Of a stretch of 7,757 bases of DNA, positions 1-6,600 are shown piece after piece; the stretch's first letter is position 1; each line of letters begins with the position of its first letter. The translations under genes were made by a program, and so were the position numbers. The notes beneath the pieces were generated by a model. That model was not told where the DNA came from. It did not search any database and worked only from the letters and a program-made list of their open reading frames with translations. The DNA is taken from contig JASLBE010000011.1 in NCBI GenBank assembly GCA_030146705.1, forward strand, positions 1-7,757, written 5' to 3'. This stretch comes from Tissierellales bacterium. GTDB taxonomy: Bacteria > Bacillota > Clostridia > Tissierellales > Tissierellaceae.

Positions 1-1
1 T

Positions 2-472
2 TCTGCCACAGTTCATTTAGTTGAAAAAGGACAAACTGGTAGGGTTAATAATTTAAGGTTAGGAGAAGCTTTAGTTTCCGGTAAAGAGCCTTCTTATGAT
101 AAAATAATAGAAGGTACAGAAAATGATGTGTTTAATTTAGAAGTGGAAATAATAGAAGTTAAAGAAAAACCAACTTATCCAATAGGAACTATTGGTAAAG
201 ATGCCTTTGGACAAATACCTACTTTTGAGGATAAGGGAATTAGGAAGAGGATGATTTGTGCAGTAGGTAAGCAGGATATTGACTTAGATAGTATGCATCC
301 AAATGATGAAAAAATAACTATTTTTGGTGGAAGTTCTGACCATTTAATTGTAGATGGTACTGATAGTGATATTGATTATAAGGTTGGAGATAAGATAAGT
401 TTTAGGTTAGGATATGTTTCTATATTAAGAGGTATGACCTCTGAATATGTAGAAAAAGAATTGATTAGATAG
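2..472 (+). CDS. orr: Ornithine racemase (alanine/ornithine racemase family, PLP-dependent), C-terminal part
   Basis: This gene is cut by the left edge of the window. The frame is open from base 2 to the TAG at 470-472, giving 156 residues, under half of the roughly 350-residue family length. The N-terminal barrel with the PLP lysine is therefore outside the window. What remains is the end of the barrel and the C-terminal beta domain. Recognisable family signatures are LRLGEAL near the start, DAFGQIPTFEDKGIRKR, AVGKQDID and SSDHLIVD. These match my recollection of clostridial ornithine racemases rather than ordinary Alr, whose C-terminus differs. In that family the enzyme interconverts L- and D-ornithine in the cytoplasm and feeds D-ornithine 4,5-aminomutase in ornithine fermentation. 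A GTG at 128 is internal and not a start. The rarA ribosome site overlaps this gene's stop, suggesting cotranscription. Family assignment is fairly firm; substrate (ornithine versus alanine or lysine) is inferred. Confidence 0.85.
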   Translation, partial: SATVHLVEKGQTGRVNNLRLGEALVSGKEPSYDKIIEGTENDVFNLEVEIIEVKEKPTYPIGTIGKDAFGQIPTFEDKGIRKRMICAVGKQDIDLDSMHPNDEKITIFGGSSDHLIVDGTDSDIDYKVGDKISFRLGYVSILRGMTSEYVEKELIR

Positions 473-484
473 GGTGATTATTTG
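471..484 (+). promoter_or_regulatory. Ribosome binding site and TTG start of rarA
   Basis: The purine stretch AGGGTGA starts inside the TAG stop of the upstream racemase and lies about five bases before the TTG at 482-484. Spacing and sequence fit a Shine-Dalgarno site, which supports the TTG over the in-frame ATGs at 497 and 503; neither of those has a purine-rich site at the right distance. The protein start that results (MDFFSMNM) also resembles the usual MDLF-type start of clostridial RarA proteins. Confidence 0.65.
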
Positions 485-1744
485 GATTTTTTTAGTATGA
501 ATATGCAGGCGAATATAGATGAAAATGCTCCTTTAGCAGATAGGCTAAGGCCTAAGACCTTAGAGGAATTTGTTGGGCAAGAGCACTTGCTTGGCAAGGA
601 TAAGTTTTTAGAAAGGTCGATTAGGGCTGATAGGATAACATCTATGATTTTTTACGGACCACCTGGAACAGGGAAAACTACTTTGGCTATGATAATTGCT
701 AATAATACTAATATGATTTTTAAGAAACTTTCAGCTGTTACATCTGGAGTCAAGGATATAAGGGAGGTAGTAGCTGAGGCAGAGGAAGCCTTGAAGTTTT
801 ACAATAAGAGGACTATTTTATTTATAGATGAAATTCATAGATTTAATAAGTCACAACAAGACGCCCTATTACCCTTTGTAGAAAGAGGAGTTTTAATTTT
901 AATAGGTGCTACTACTGAAAATCCTTACTTTGAGGTTAATAAGGCATTACTGTCAAGGGTTATGGTCCTTGAATTAAAACCTTTAGGAGATGAAGCTATT
1001 AGGAAACTAATAAACAAGGCTTTGGAAGAAAAAAAGATGAAAAGTTTAAATATTCATATTAAGGAAGAGGCAATTGATTATTTAATAAAGATGGCCAAGG
1101 GAGACGGTAGGACTGTATTAAATTCTTTAGAGATTGCAGCTTTTTCTACTGAAAAAAATGACCAAGGCATAGTCACACTAGACTATGAAGTTATGAGCAA
1201 TTCTATCCAGTATAAGGTTGCCAAGTATGATAAAGATGGAGATGAACACTACGACACTATCTCTGCCTTTATAAAAAGTATGAGGGGGTCAGACCCAGAT
1301 GCAACCTTATATTGGCTAGCTAAAATGATATATGCAGGTGAAGACCCTAAGTTTATTGCTAGAAGGATAATTATAGCAGCCTCTGAAGATGTTGGAAATG
1401 CAGATCCTAATGCATTAACAGTGGCTGTTTCTGCATTTAATGCAGTAAATATAATTGGAATGCCTGAGGCTAGGATTATTCTATCCCAAGCAGCACTTTA
1501 TATAGCCAATGCTCCTAAATCAGATGCGGCATATAGGGGGATAGATTTGGCCTTAGAAGATATAAGAACAGAGAAAATAGGGTCTGTACCTAAGCATTTA
1601 AAAGATTCGCATTATCAGGGGGCTAAAAAATTAGGATATGGACAAGGATATAAAAATCCGCACAAGTATAATGAAAAAATAGACCAAGAATATTTGCCAG
1701 ATGAGTTAAAGCATAAAAAATATTATTATCCTAAAAAATCCTAA
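482..1744 (+). CDS. rarA: Replication-associated recombination protein A (RarA/MgsA) AAA+ ATPase
   Basis: The 420-residue product is a full-length member of the RarA/MgsA/WRNIP1 family. These cytoplasmic clamp-loader-like ATPases act at stalled replication forks and single-stranded DNA gaps. Visible AAA+ elements are Walker A GPPGTGKT (residues 59-66), Walker B with DEIH (about 116-119), sensor 1 GATTENP (142-148), a probable arginine finger in ALLSR (155-159) and a sensor 2 region GDGRTVLN with Arg210. The C-terminal tetramerisation region carries the family hallmark SDPDATLYWLAKMIYAGEDP (270-289), then ARRIIIAASEDVGNADP. Translation most likely starts at TTG 482, nine bases after the racemase stop. 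I see no separate promoter. It is a housekeeping gene sitting between amino-acid catabolism genes, with no evident functional link to them. Nothing is missing or broken. Confidence 0.95.
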   Translation: MDFFSMNMQANIDENAPLADRLRPKTLEEFVGQEHLLGKDKFLERSIRADRITSMIFYGPPGTGKTTLAMIIANNTNMIFKKLSAVTSGVKDIREVVAEAEEALKFYNKRTILFIDEIHRFNKSQQDALLPFVERGVLILIGATTENPYFEVNKALLSRVMVLELKPLGDEAIRKLINKALEEKKMKSLNIHIKEEAIDYLIKMAKGDGRTVLNSLEIAAFSTEKNDQGIVTLDYEVMSNSIQYKVAKYDKDGDEHYDTISAFIKSMRGSDPDATLYWLAKMIYAGEDPKFIARRIIIAASEDVGNADPNALTVAVSAFNAVNIIGMPEARIILSQAALYIANAPKSDAAYRGIDLALEDIRTEKIGSVPKHLKDSHYQGAKKLGYGQGYKNPHKYNEKIDQEYLPDELKHKKYYYPKKS

Positions 1745-1776
1745 TAAATTAAAATTTATTTAAAAGGGGAGAGGGT

Positions 1777-3189
1777 ATGAGTAGAGATAACACTCAGCAT
1801 AGTAGTGAGGCAAAGTTAGAAAGGACAATGAAAATACACCAAGTTGTAATGCTTAGTATTGGTGGAACAATTGGTACAGGACTTTTTATTGGGTCAGGAT
1901 ATGTAATTAACCAAGCGGGGCCTGGAGGAACATTTTTAGCTTATGGCTTTGGGGCCTTGGTTATGTATCTTATGATGTTATGTTTAGGAGAACTACTAGT
2001 TGAAAAACCTGTAGCTGGAAATATACAAGCCTATGCTACGGAATTAATAGGACCAAGTGCAGGCTTTAGTATTGGTTGGATTAAGTGGCTTGGTTATGCT
2101 GTTACTATTCCAACGCAATTAGTTGCATCGTCTATTATTATGGGCAATGTTATGCCAAATGTAAATCCTATGGTTTGGACAATTGTTTTTACGGCCTTAC
2201 TATTTATGTTAAATACAAGGTCTGCAGAAGACTATGGGTCTTCATCTTTTATTTTTAGTAGTTTGAAGTTAATTTTTATTGTAATATTTATAATTGTTGG
2301 CTTAGGAATGATTACTGGTTTAATAGGCAAGGGTGGACCTATTGGTCTTAAGAACTTTACAAATGATGGAGGCTTATTTCCCAAGGGTGGCCTACCAGTT
2401 ATAATGTCAATGATGTCAGCGGTTTTTGCCTATAGTGGGGCGGATATGTTTGCAGCTGCAGCCAGTGAAAGTGAAAATCCAGAAGAGAACCTACCTAAGG
2501 CGATAAACGCTTCTATATGGGGGTTGATTATAACCTATATGGCTACACTATTTGTTTTAATAGCTATATTACCTTGGAGGGAGGCAGGTTTAACTAGTAG
2601 TCCATTTGCCTTAATATTTAGCCAGGTTGGGCTTAAGTCAGCAGAGCTTGTTGTAAATATTTTTATACTGACATCTGCACTTTCATCAGCAAATGCCCAT
2701 GTTTATTCTTGTATGAGAATACTTTGGTCAATGGGAAATTACAACCAGGCACCTAAGGTATTAGCCAAGGTAAATAAGAAGAAGGTTCCTATGAATGCCT
2801 TAATAGCAACAATGGCATTTTCAGCCTTTGCAGTTGTATCATCAGTTTTATCACCAGACTTAGTCTACTTATTTTTAACAGCTATAATAGGAATTAGTGA
2901 AATAATAATATATATTTTATACGGAGTATGCCTAATGTTATTTAGGAGGAAGTATATAGCTGAGGGGAATAGGGTTTCAGATTTAAAGTTTAAGGTTCCC
3001 CTATATCCATTAACACCAATATTATTAATAGTTCTATGTATTACTATCTTTGTAGGTATGTTTTTTGACCCATCACAACAATTAGCATTAAGGACAGGAA
3101 TTCCAACATTTACCCTACTATATTTAGGGGCTGTAATTTATCAGAAAAAAACAGGTAAACTATCTACAAAACCAATTGAAGAAGTTTAA
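1777..3189 (+). CDS. AAT-family amino-acid permease (APC superfamily), first of two paralogues
   Basis: The 470-residue integral membrane protein has the length and hydrophobic pattern of the 12-helix amino acid transporter (AAT) family, which includes RocE and LysP: proton-coupled uptake across the cytoplasmic membrane. A short hydrophilic N-terminus (1-22) leads into helix 1 with the substrate-binding glycine motif GGTIGTGLFIGSG (29-41), then QAGPGG (46-51) and GEL (71-73). The helix 6 region reads FAYSGADM followed by SESENPEENLPKAI, the usual family signature, but with Asp223 where many members have Glu. The start has a strong AGGGGAG site five to six bases upstream. It lies 32 bases after rarA and ends just before a clear terminator, so it may be transcribed with rarA or from an unseen weak promoter. 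Substrate is unknown; arginine, ornithine or lysine is inferred from the RocR/RocB-like neighbours. Confidence 0.92.
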   Translation: MSRDNTQHSSEAKLERTMKIHQVVMLSIGGTIGTGLFIGSGYVINQAGPGGTFLAYGFGALVMYLMMLCLGELLVEKPVAGNIQAYATELIGPSAGFSIGWIKWLGYAVTIPTQLVASSIIMGNVMPNVNPMVWTIVFTALLFMLNTRSAEDYGSSSFIFSSLKLIFIVIFIIVGLGMITGLIGKGGPIGLKNFTNDGGLFPKGGLPVIMSMMSAVFAYSGADMFAAAASESENPEENLPKAINASIWGLIITYMATLFVLIAILPWREAGLTSSPFALIFSQVGLKSAELVVNIFILTSALSSANAHVYSCMRILWSMGNYNQAPKVLAKVNKKKVPMNALIATMAFSAFAVVSSVLSPDLVYLFLTAIIGISEIIIYILYGVCLMLFRRKYIAEGNRVSDLKFKVPLYPLTPILLIVLCITIFVGMFFDPSQQLALRTGIPTFTLLYLGAVIYQKKTGKLSTKPIEEV

Positions 3190-3198
3190 TATTAATTA

Positions 3199-3227
3199 AA
3201 AGCAAGGTCTTAGACTTTGCTTTTTTT
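3199..3227 (+). terminator. Intrinsic terminator after the first permease
   Basis: The left arm AAAGCAAGGTC (3199-3209) pairs with GACTTTGCTTT (3213-3223) as an 11-bp stem with one G-U pair and a TTA loop. It runs into seven T residues (3221-3227). It sits ten bases after the permease stop and separates the permease transcript from the regulator gene. Confidence 0.9.
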
Positions 3228-3246
3228 ATTATAAATATTATATAAT
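3217..3246 (+). promoter_or_regulatory. Possible sigma-A promoter for the regulator gene
   Basis: A perfect -10 box TATAAT (3241-3246) lies 18 bases after TTGCTT (3217-3222), a fair -35 match that overlaps the right arm of the preceding terminator. Transcription would start near 3253 and leave a leader of about 50 bases. The region is so AT-rich that -10-like sequences occur easily, so this is only a candidate; but the terminator upstream means a promoter is needed somewhere in this gap. Confidence 0.35.
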
Positions 3247-3300
3247 AATAGTGGGTTTAATTACTTTGAAAATAAAAAAGATTTAGATAAGGGGATATGA

Positions 3301-4623
3301 ATGTTTAAGGAAGATAGTTTTAAACATGTGGTTATTGTAGATAATAAGGGCAGGGTAATTTACTTTACAGAAAATAACTTACCTGTATATGACCTAAAAA
3401 AAGATGAAATCATGGGTAATAGCATAGGTAGGGTATATATGAACCTAAATGAAAGTAATAGTTCCTTAATAGGGGCTGTAACATCAGGAGTTACAGCTAG
3501 TAACCTAAAGCAGGGGCTGGAAACAAAGAAGCGTAAAATTGTAAACCAGGTTGGTAATACCTATCCATTAATTGAAAATAATAAGATTATAGGGGCTATT
3601 GAATTTTCTAATATAATTAGCGAAAAAATTATTAGGCAGTCTGATATAGGGGGTAATAATTTTTTGCCATATAAGACCAATGGGACTAGGTATGCTTTAG
3701 ATGATATAATAACTAGGAATAAAGATATGATTGACCTTAAAAATAAAATAATAAGGGTTGCTAGGACTAACTCGAATATAATGATTTACGGTAAGACTGG
3801 AACAGGTAAGGAGTTAGTTGCCCAGTCAATCCACAATGAAAGTCCTAGGAGGGATGGACCTTTTATTTCTCAAAACTGTGGAGCCATGCCTAGTAATTTA
3901 ATAGAAGGTATTTTATTTGGAACTGAGGTTGGTGGGTTTACTGATGCTAAAGATAAGCCGGGACTTTTTGAGCTAGCTAATGGAGGAACCTTATTTTTAG
4001 ATGAGATAAACTCCCTTGATATGGAGGGGCAGGTAAAGCTTTTAAAGGCTCTTGAAGAAAGAAGGGTAAAAAGAGTTGGAGGACTTAAGGAGATTCCAAT
4101 AGATGTTAGGATTGTTGTTGCAACTAATGAGGATCCAAATAAATTACTAGATGAAAGTATTATGAGGTCAGATCTTTATTATAGGTTGTCTGTTGTTCAA
4201 CTTAGGATTCCTGAGTTAAGGGAGAGGAAGGAAGACATTGAGTATTTGGCTAATTATTTTATAGACCAATATAATGATGAGTTTAATTTAAATATAGCTT
4301 ATATTGACAAGGAATTATTAAGTATATTTAAGGCTTACTCTTGGCCTGGAAATGTTAGGGAGTTAAAAAATGTTATTGAATCAGGATTTAACTTAGTTGA
4401 AGGTAATAAACTTACTTTAAATGATGTACCTGAAAGCATAGTTAAGTACCAGCCTAGGGAGAAAAACTTTAATGGTTTGAAGGACTATTTAGATAGTTCA
4501 GAAAAAAAGATAATACTTTCTGCCTACGAAGCTAATGAAAAAAGGTTGACAGCAACAGCTAACTATTTAAAAATTTCCAAGCAACTACTAAGGTATAAGT
4601 TAGATAAATATAAGGAAAAATAA
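3301..4623 (+). CDS. RocR-like sigma-54-dependent transcriptional activator (PAS, AAA+, Fis-type HTH)
   Basis: This 440-residue protein is a bacterial enhancer-binding protein. The N-terminal part (about 6-108) is PAS-like (VVIVDNKGRVIYF, later YPLIENNKIIGAIEF) and resembles the sensor domain of Bacillus RocR, which responds to ornithine/citrulline. The sigma-54 interaction AAA+ domain (about 133-365) has Walker A GKTGTGKE (164-171), Walker B GGTLFLDEIN (228-237), ATNEDPN, the arginine-finger region RSDLYYRL (289-296) and sensor II WPGNVREL (348-355). The C-terminus (about 398-436) is a Fis-type helix-turn-helix. The loop that touches sigma-54 reads GGFTDA (211-216) instead of GAFTGA: the key Phe-Thr pair is kept, but the fifth residue is Asp rather than Gly. 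The ATG has an AAGGGGA site five bases upstream. A sigma-54 promoter lies directly downstream before rocB, the likely target. Family is firm; the effector is inferred. Confidence 0.92.
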   Translation: MFKEDSFKHVVIVDNKGRVIYFTENNLPVYDLKKDEIMGNSIGRVYMNLNESNSSLIGAVTSGVTASNLKQGLETKKRKIVNQVGNTYPLIENNKIIGAIEFSNIISEKIIRQSDIGGNNFLPYKTNGTRYALDDIITRNKDMIDLKNKIIRVARTNSNIMIYGKTGTGKELVAQSIHNESPRRDGPFISQNCGAMPSNLIEGILFGTEVGGFTDAKDKPGLFELANGGTLFLDEINSLDMEGQVKLLKALEERRVKRVGGLKEIPIDVRIVVATNEDPNKLLDESIMRSDLYYRLSVVQLRIPELRERKEDIEYLANYFIDQYNDEFNLNIAYIDKELLSIFKAYSWPGNVRELKNVIESGFNLVEGNKLTLNDVPESIVKYQPREKNFNGLKDYLDSSEKKIILSAYEANEKRLTATANYLKISKQLLRYKLDKYKEK

Positions 4624-4692
4624 GCTGGCTAGGGTAAAAAATATTTTACGAAATAAAATATTTTTTACTTTTAGTCAGTTTCTTATTTTTTT
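4622..4692 (+). terminator. Very long hairpin terminator after the regulator gene
   Basis: An inner stem pairs 4631-4648 with 4654-4671 around the loop CGAAA, 18 bp with two G-U pairs. An outer stem continues with one bulged base, pairing 4622-4631 with 4672-4681 (AAGCTGGCTA against TAGTCAGTTT, two G-U pairs). Together they give about 27 bp, starting inside the regulator's stop codon. The hairpin is followed by a T-rich stretch with seven consecutive T (4686-4692). This fits an intrinsic terminator, though it is much longer than usual. It insulates the sigma-54 promoter downstream. Confidence 0.8.
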
Positions 4693-4702
4693 ATACCAAG
4701 GA

Positions 4703-4729
4703 TAAGAGTGTGGAAATCACACATTCTTA
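4703..4729 (+). promoter_or_regulatory. Candidate upstream activator site (interrupted inverted repeat) for the RocR-like protein
   Basis: TAAGA-GTGTG (4703-4712) is mirrored by CACAC-AT-TCTTA (4718-4729) around GAAAT. The arms are identical apart from two extra bases in the right arm, and the inner GTGTG/CACAC is perfect. The centre lies about 40 bases before the -24 element, or about -66 from the predicted transcription start, where enhancer sites of sigma-54 activators are commonly found. That the neighbouring regulator binds here is inference; there is no T-tract after it, so it is not a terminator. Confidence 0.5.
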
Positions 4730-4753
4730 CAAATATTTAGAAAATTATAAATA

Positions 4754-4770
4754 CTGGCATAGATATTGCA
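4754..4770 (+). promoter_or_regulatory. Sigma-54 (-24/-12) promoter of rocB
   Basis: The sequence CTGGCATAGATATTGCA matches the RpoN consensus YTGGCACG-N4-TTGCW, with only CG changed to TA after TGGCA. The invariant GG (4756-4757) and GC (4768-4769) are separated by exactly ten bases. The predicted start of transcription is near 4781, giving a leader of about 47 bases before rocB. The presence of a sigma-54 activator gene immediately upstream makes a chance match unlikely. rpoN itself is not in the window. Confidence 0.87.
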
Positions 4771-4827
4771 ATTGTATATAGGTGATCAATTTAAAATATC
4801 TATCAAATTTAAGAGGGGGAAAATTTT

Positions 4828-6492
4828 ATGCAAACAATTAATGTGGCAGATAGGATTGAGGAAATAGCAATAAGGTTAACAGAAATTTTAAGTGTATCTG
4901 AAACTAAGGGTGAAGTTGAAGTTTCTGAAGAAGTTTTTAAAATATTCTCGGAAATGGATTATTACAAAGAAAATCCCAATGATTTAAGGTATATAGAAGT
5001 TCCAAATGACGAACTAGGAAGAAAGTCCGTAATGGCTATTTTAAGGGGTAAAAAAGGGAATAGCAAGGAAACAGTTGTAATGATTGGACATACTGATAGT
5101 GTTGGTATATCGGACTATGGTAACCTAAGGGACTATGCCCATAAACCACATGAGTTAGCAGAAAAATTTAAGGAAATAAAACATACTTTAAGAGAAGAAG
5201 TACAAAAAGACCTAGAGTCAGGAGACTACTTATTTGGTCGTGGTATTTTTGATATGAAAATGGGAGACGCTATAATAATGGGGATAATGGAACATATTTC
5301 CAAGGACCTTGAAAACTTTGAAGGGAATTTAATTTTTGTTGCAGTTTGTGATGAAGAAGTAAATTCAAAAGGTATGTTAAGCTCTGTACCAGAACTTGTA
5401 AGGTTAAAGGAAGAAGAAAACTTTGAATATTTAGCCCTTCTAGATACAGACTATGTGACAGAGGAGTATCCAGGGGATGAAAATAAATATGTTTATGTAG
5501 GGGCAGTTGGTAAACTAATGCCTTCCTTCTTTGTTGTAGGTAGGGAGACCCATGTTGGAGAATCTTTTGGTGGAATTGATCCTAACCAAATTGTTGCAGA
5601 AATTACTAGGAAGATTAATCTGAATACTGAATATTGTGATGTAGTTGATGGGGAAGTTTCTCTGCCACCGATTACTTTAAAACAAAGGGATTTAAAGCCA
5701 GAATATACAGTACAAATAGCAAAAACAGCCAATGTATTTTTCAATTATGCTACCCATTCTAGTACTCCAGATGAGGTGTTGCAAAAAATGATAAAGGCTG
5801 CAGATGAAGCCTTTAATAATGCCATAGAAAGTTTAAATACGAATTTTAAAAACTTCTGTAAGTTAGCAGGTAGAGAATATACAAGGCTACCATGGAAGTC
5901 AAATGTTATATCCTATGATGAACTTTACGATATGGTAAAAGAAGAACTAGGAGATGAGCTTGATAGAAAACTTGCAGACTATGAAAAAGAGCTTATGGCT
6001 AATGATGAAATAGATGAGAGAGAGCATTCTTTAAAAATGGTAGAATTTGTCCATAACTTATGGTCTAATAGGGAGCCTGTGGTTGTAGTTTACTTTACTC
6101 CTCCATATTATCCACATGTATATGTAGAGGGTAAGGACGAAAAAGATAGGAGGCTTTTAGATTCTGTTAAAAAAGCGGTTGATACTACTGAGACAGATTA
6201 TAAGGTAGTTTATAAGAAATTCTTCCCAGCTATAGCAGATATATCTTATGGGGCAGCACCTAAGGATCCAAAAATAATTGCAGCCTTAAAAGATAATATG
6301 CCTGGATTTGGTAGCAAGTATAATCTTCCATTAGAAGATATGCAAAAATTAGACCTGCCTGTTTTAGATATAGGGTCATTTGGTAAGGATGCCCATCAAT
6401 TTACAGAAAGGGTTCATGTAGATTATTCTACAAGGGTTGCTCCAGTACTAGTTTATAAAACTATTATGAACTTACTTGGCAATGACTATTAG
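4828..6492 (+). CDS. rocB: M20-family metallohydrolase, RocB type (arginine utilisation protein RocB family)
   Basis: The 554-residue protein has the length and motifs of the RocB branch of M20 peptidases: cytoplasmic, two-zinc enzymes that usually cleave amide bonds of small peptides or N-acyl amino acids. Probable metal ligands and catalytic residues are all present: His88 and Asp90 (GHTDSVG), Asp142 (FDMKMG), Glu176 and Glu177 (CDEEVNS), Asp206 or Asp208 (LLDTD) and His523 (FGKDAHQFTERVH). It is longer than the usual 370-450 residues of M20 enzymes, as expected for this subgroup. Bacillus RocB belongs to the arginine-induced, sigma-54-dependent roc genes, but its reaction has not, to my knowledge, been established. 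The ATG follows an AAGAGGGGGA site, and the gene is transcribed from the -24/-12 promoter just upstream. Its substrate is unknown; a link to arginine or ornithine is inferred from the promoter, the activator and the family name. Confidence 0.88.
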   Translation: MQTINVADRIEEIAIRLTEILSVSETKGEVEVSEEVFKIFSEMDYYKENPNDLRYIEVPNDELGRKSVMAILRGKKGNSKETVVMIGHTDSVGISDYGNLRDYAHKPHELAEKFKEIKHTLREEVQKDLESGDYLFGRGIFDMKMGDAIIMGIMEHISKDLENFEGNLIFVAVCDEEVNSKGMLSSVPELVRLKEEENFEYLALLDTDYVTEEYPGDENKYVYVGAVGKLMPSFFVVGRETHVGESFGGIDPNQIVAEITRKINLNTEYCDVVDGEVSLPPITLKQRDLKPEYTVQIAKTANVFFNYATHSSTPDEVLQKMIKAADEAFNNAIESLNTNFKNFCKLAGREYTRLPWKSNVISYDELYDMVKEELGDELDRKLADYEKELMANDEIDEREHSLKMVEFVHNLWSNREPVVVVYFTPPYYPHVYVEGKDEKDRRLLDSVKKAVDTTETDYKVVYKKFFPAIADISYGAAPKDPKIIAALKDNMPGFGSKYNLPLEDMQKLDLPVLDIGSFGKDAHQFTERVHVDYSTRVAPVLVYKTIMNLLGNDY

Positions 6493-6501
6493 GAAGTTTT
6501 A

Positions 6502-6538
6502 AGAATATTATGGGGCTTTAAAGGTCCCATAATATTTT
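6502..6538 (+). terminator. Hairpin after rocB, probable weak intrinsic terminator
   Basis: AATATTATGGG (6504-6514) pairs perfectly with CCCATAATATT (6526-6536). The stem extends on both sides through G-U and A-T/C-G pairs to about 16 bp (6502-6517 with 6523-6538), with loop TTAAA. Only four T residues follow, so termination may be partial and allow read-through from the rocB promoter into the second permease. Confidence 0.65.
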
Positions 6539-6600
6539 ACAATTTAATATAGGGCTTAATTAAATCTGTCAGTAAAAAAATCTAAAGAGGGGGATAAATT

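Noticed and set aside
128..472. GTG at 128 as the start of a small separate protein
   Set aside because: The same frame is open back to base 2 and the upstream residues (LRLGEAL and following) continue the racemase family pattern, so this is the interior of a truncated gene.
497..505. ATG codons at 497 and 503 as the rarA start
   Set aside because: Neither has a Shine-Dalgarno site at proper distance, while TTG 482 does, and the extra residues match the usual N-terminus of the family.
1743..1760. Perfect AT-only inverted repeat AATAAATT-AA-AATTTATT after rarA
   Set aside because: It contains no G-C pair, has a two-base loop and is not followed by a T-tract, so it is not a credible terminator; it is more likely a chance product of AT-rich spacer.
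4731..4827. An ArgR/AhrC operator around the rocB promoter
   Set aside because: The region is AT-rich and has short palindromes such as AAATATTT, but none matches an ARG box well enough on both half-sites.
5493..5744. Open frame of 83 codons on the minus strand inside rocB
   Set aside because: It lies wholly inside the conserved rocB frame on the other strand, has no ribosome site and no recognisable domain; it is a shadow of the real gene.
6539..6600. A sigma-54 or clear sigma-A promoter before the second permease
   Set aside because: No GG-N10-GC pair of the right type is present, and TTTACA (6536-6541) has only a poor -10 partner 18 bases on; not supported enough to annotate.
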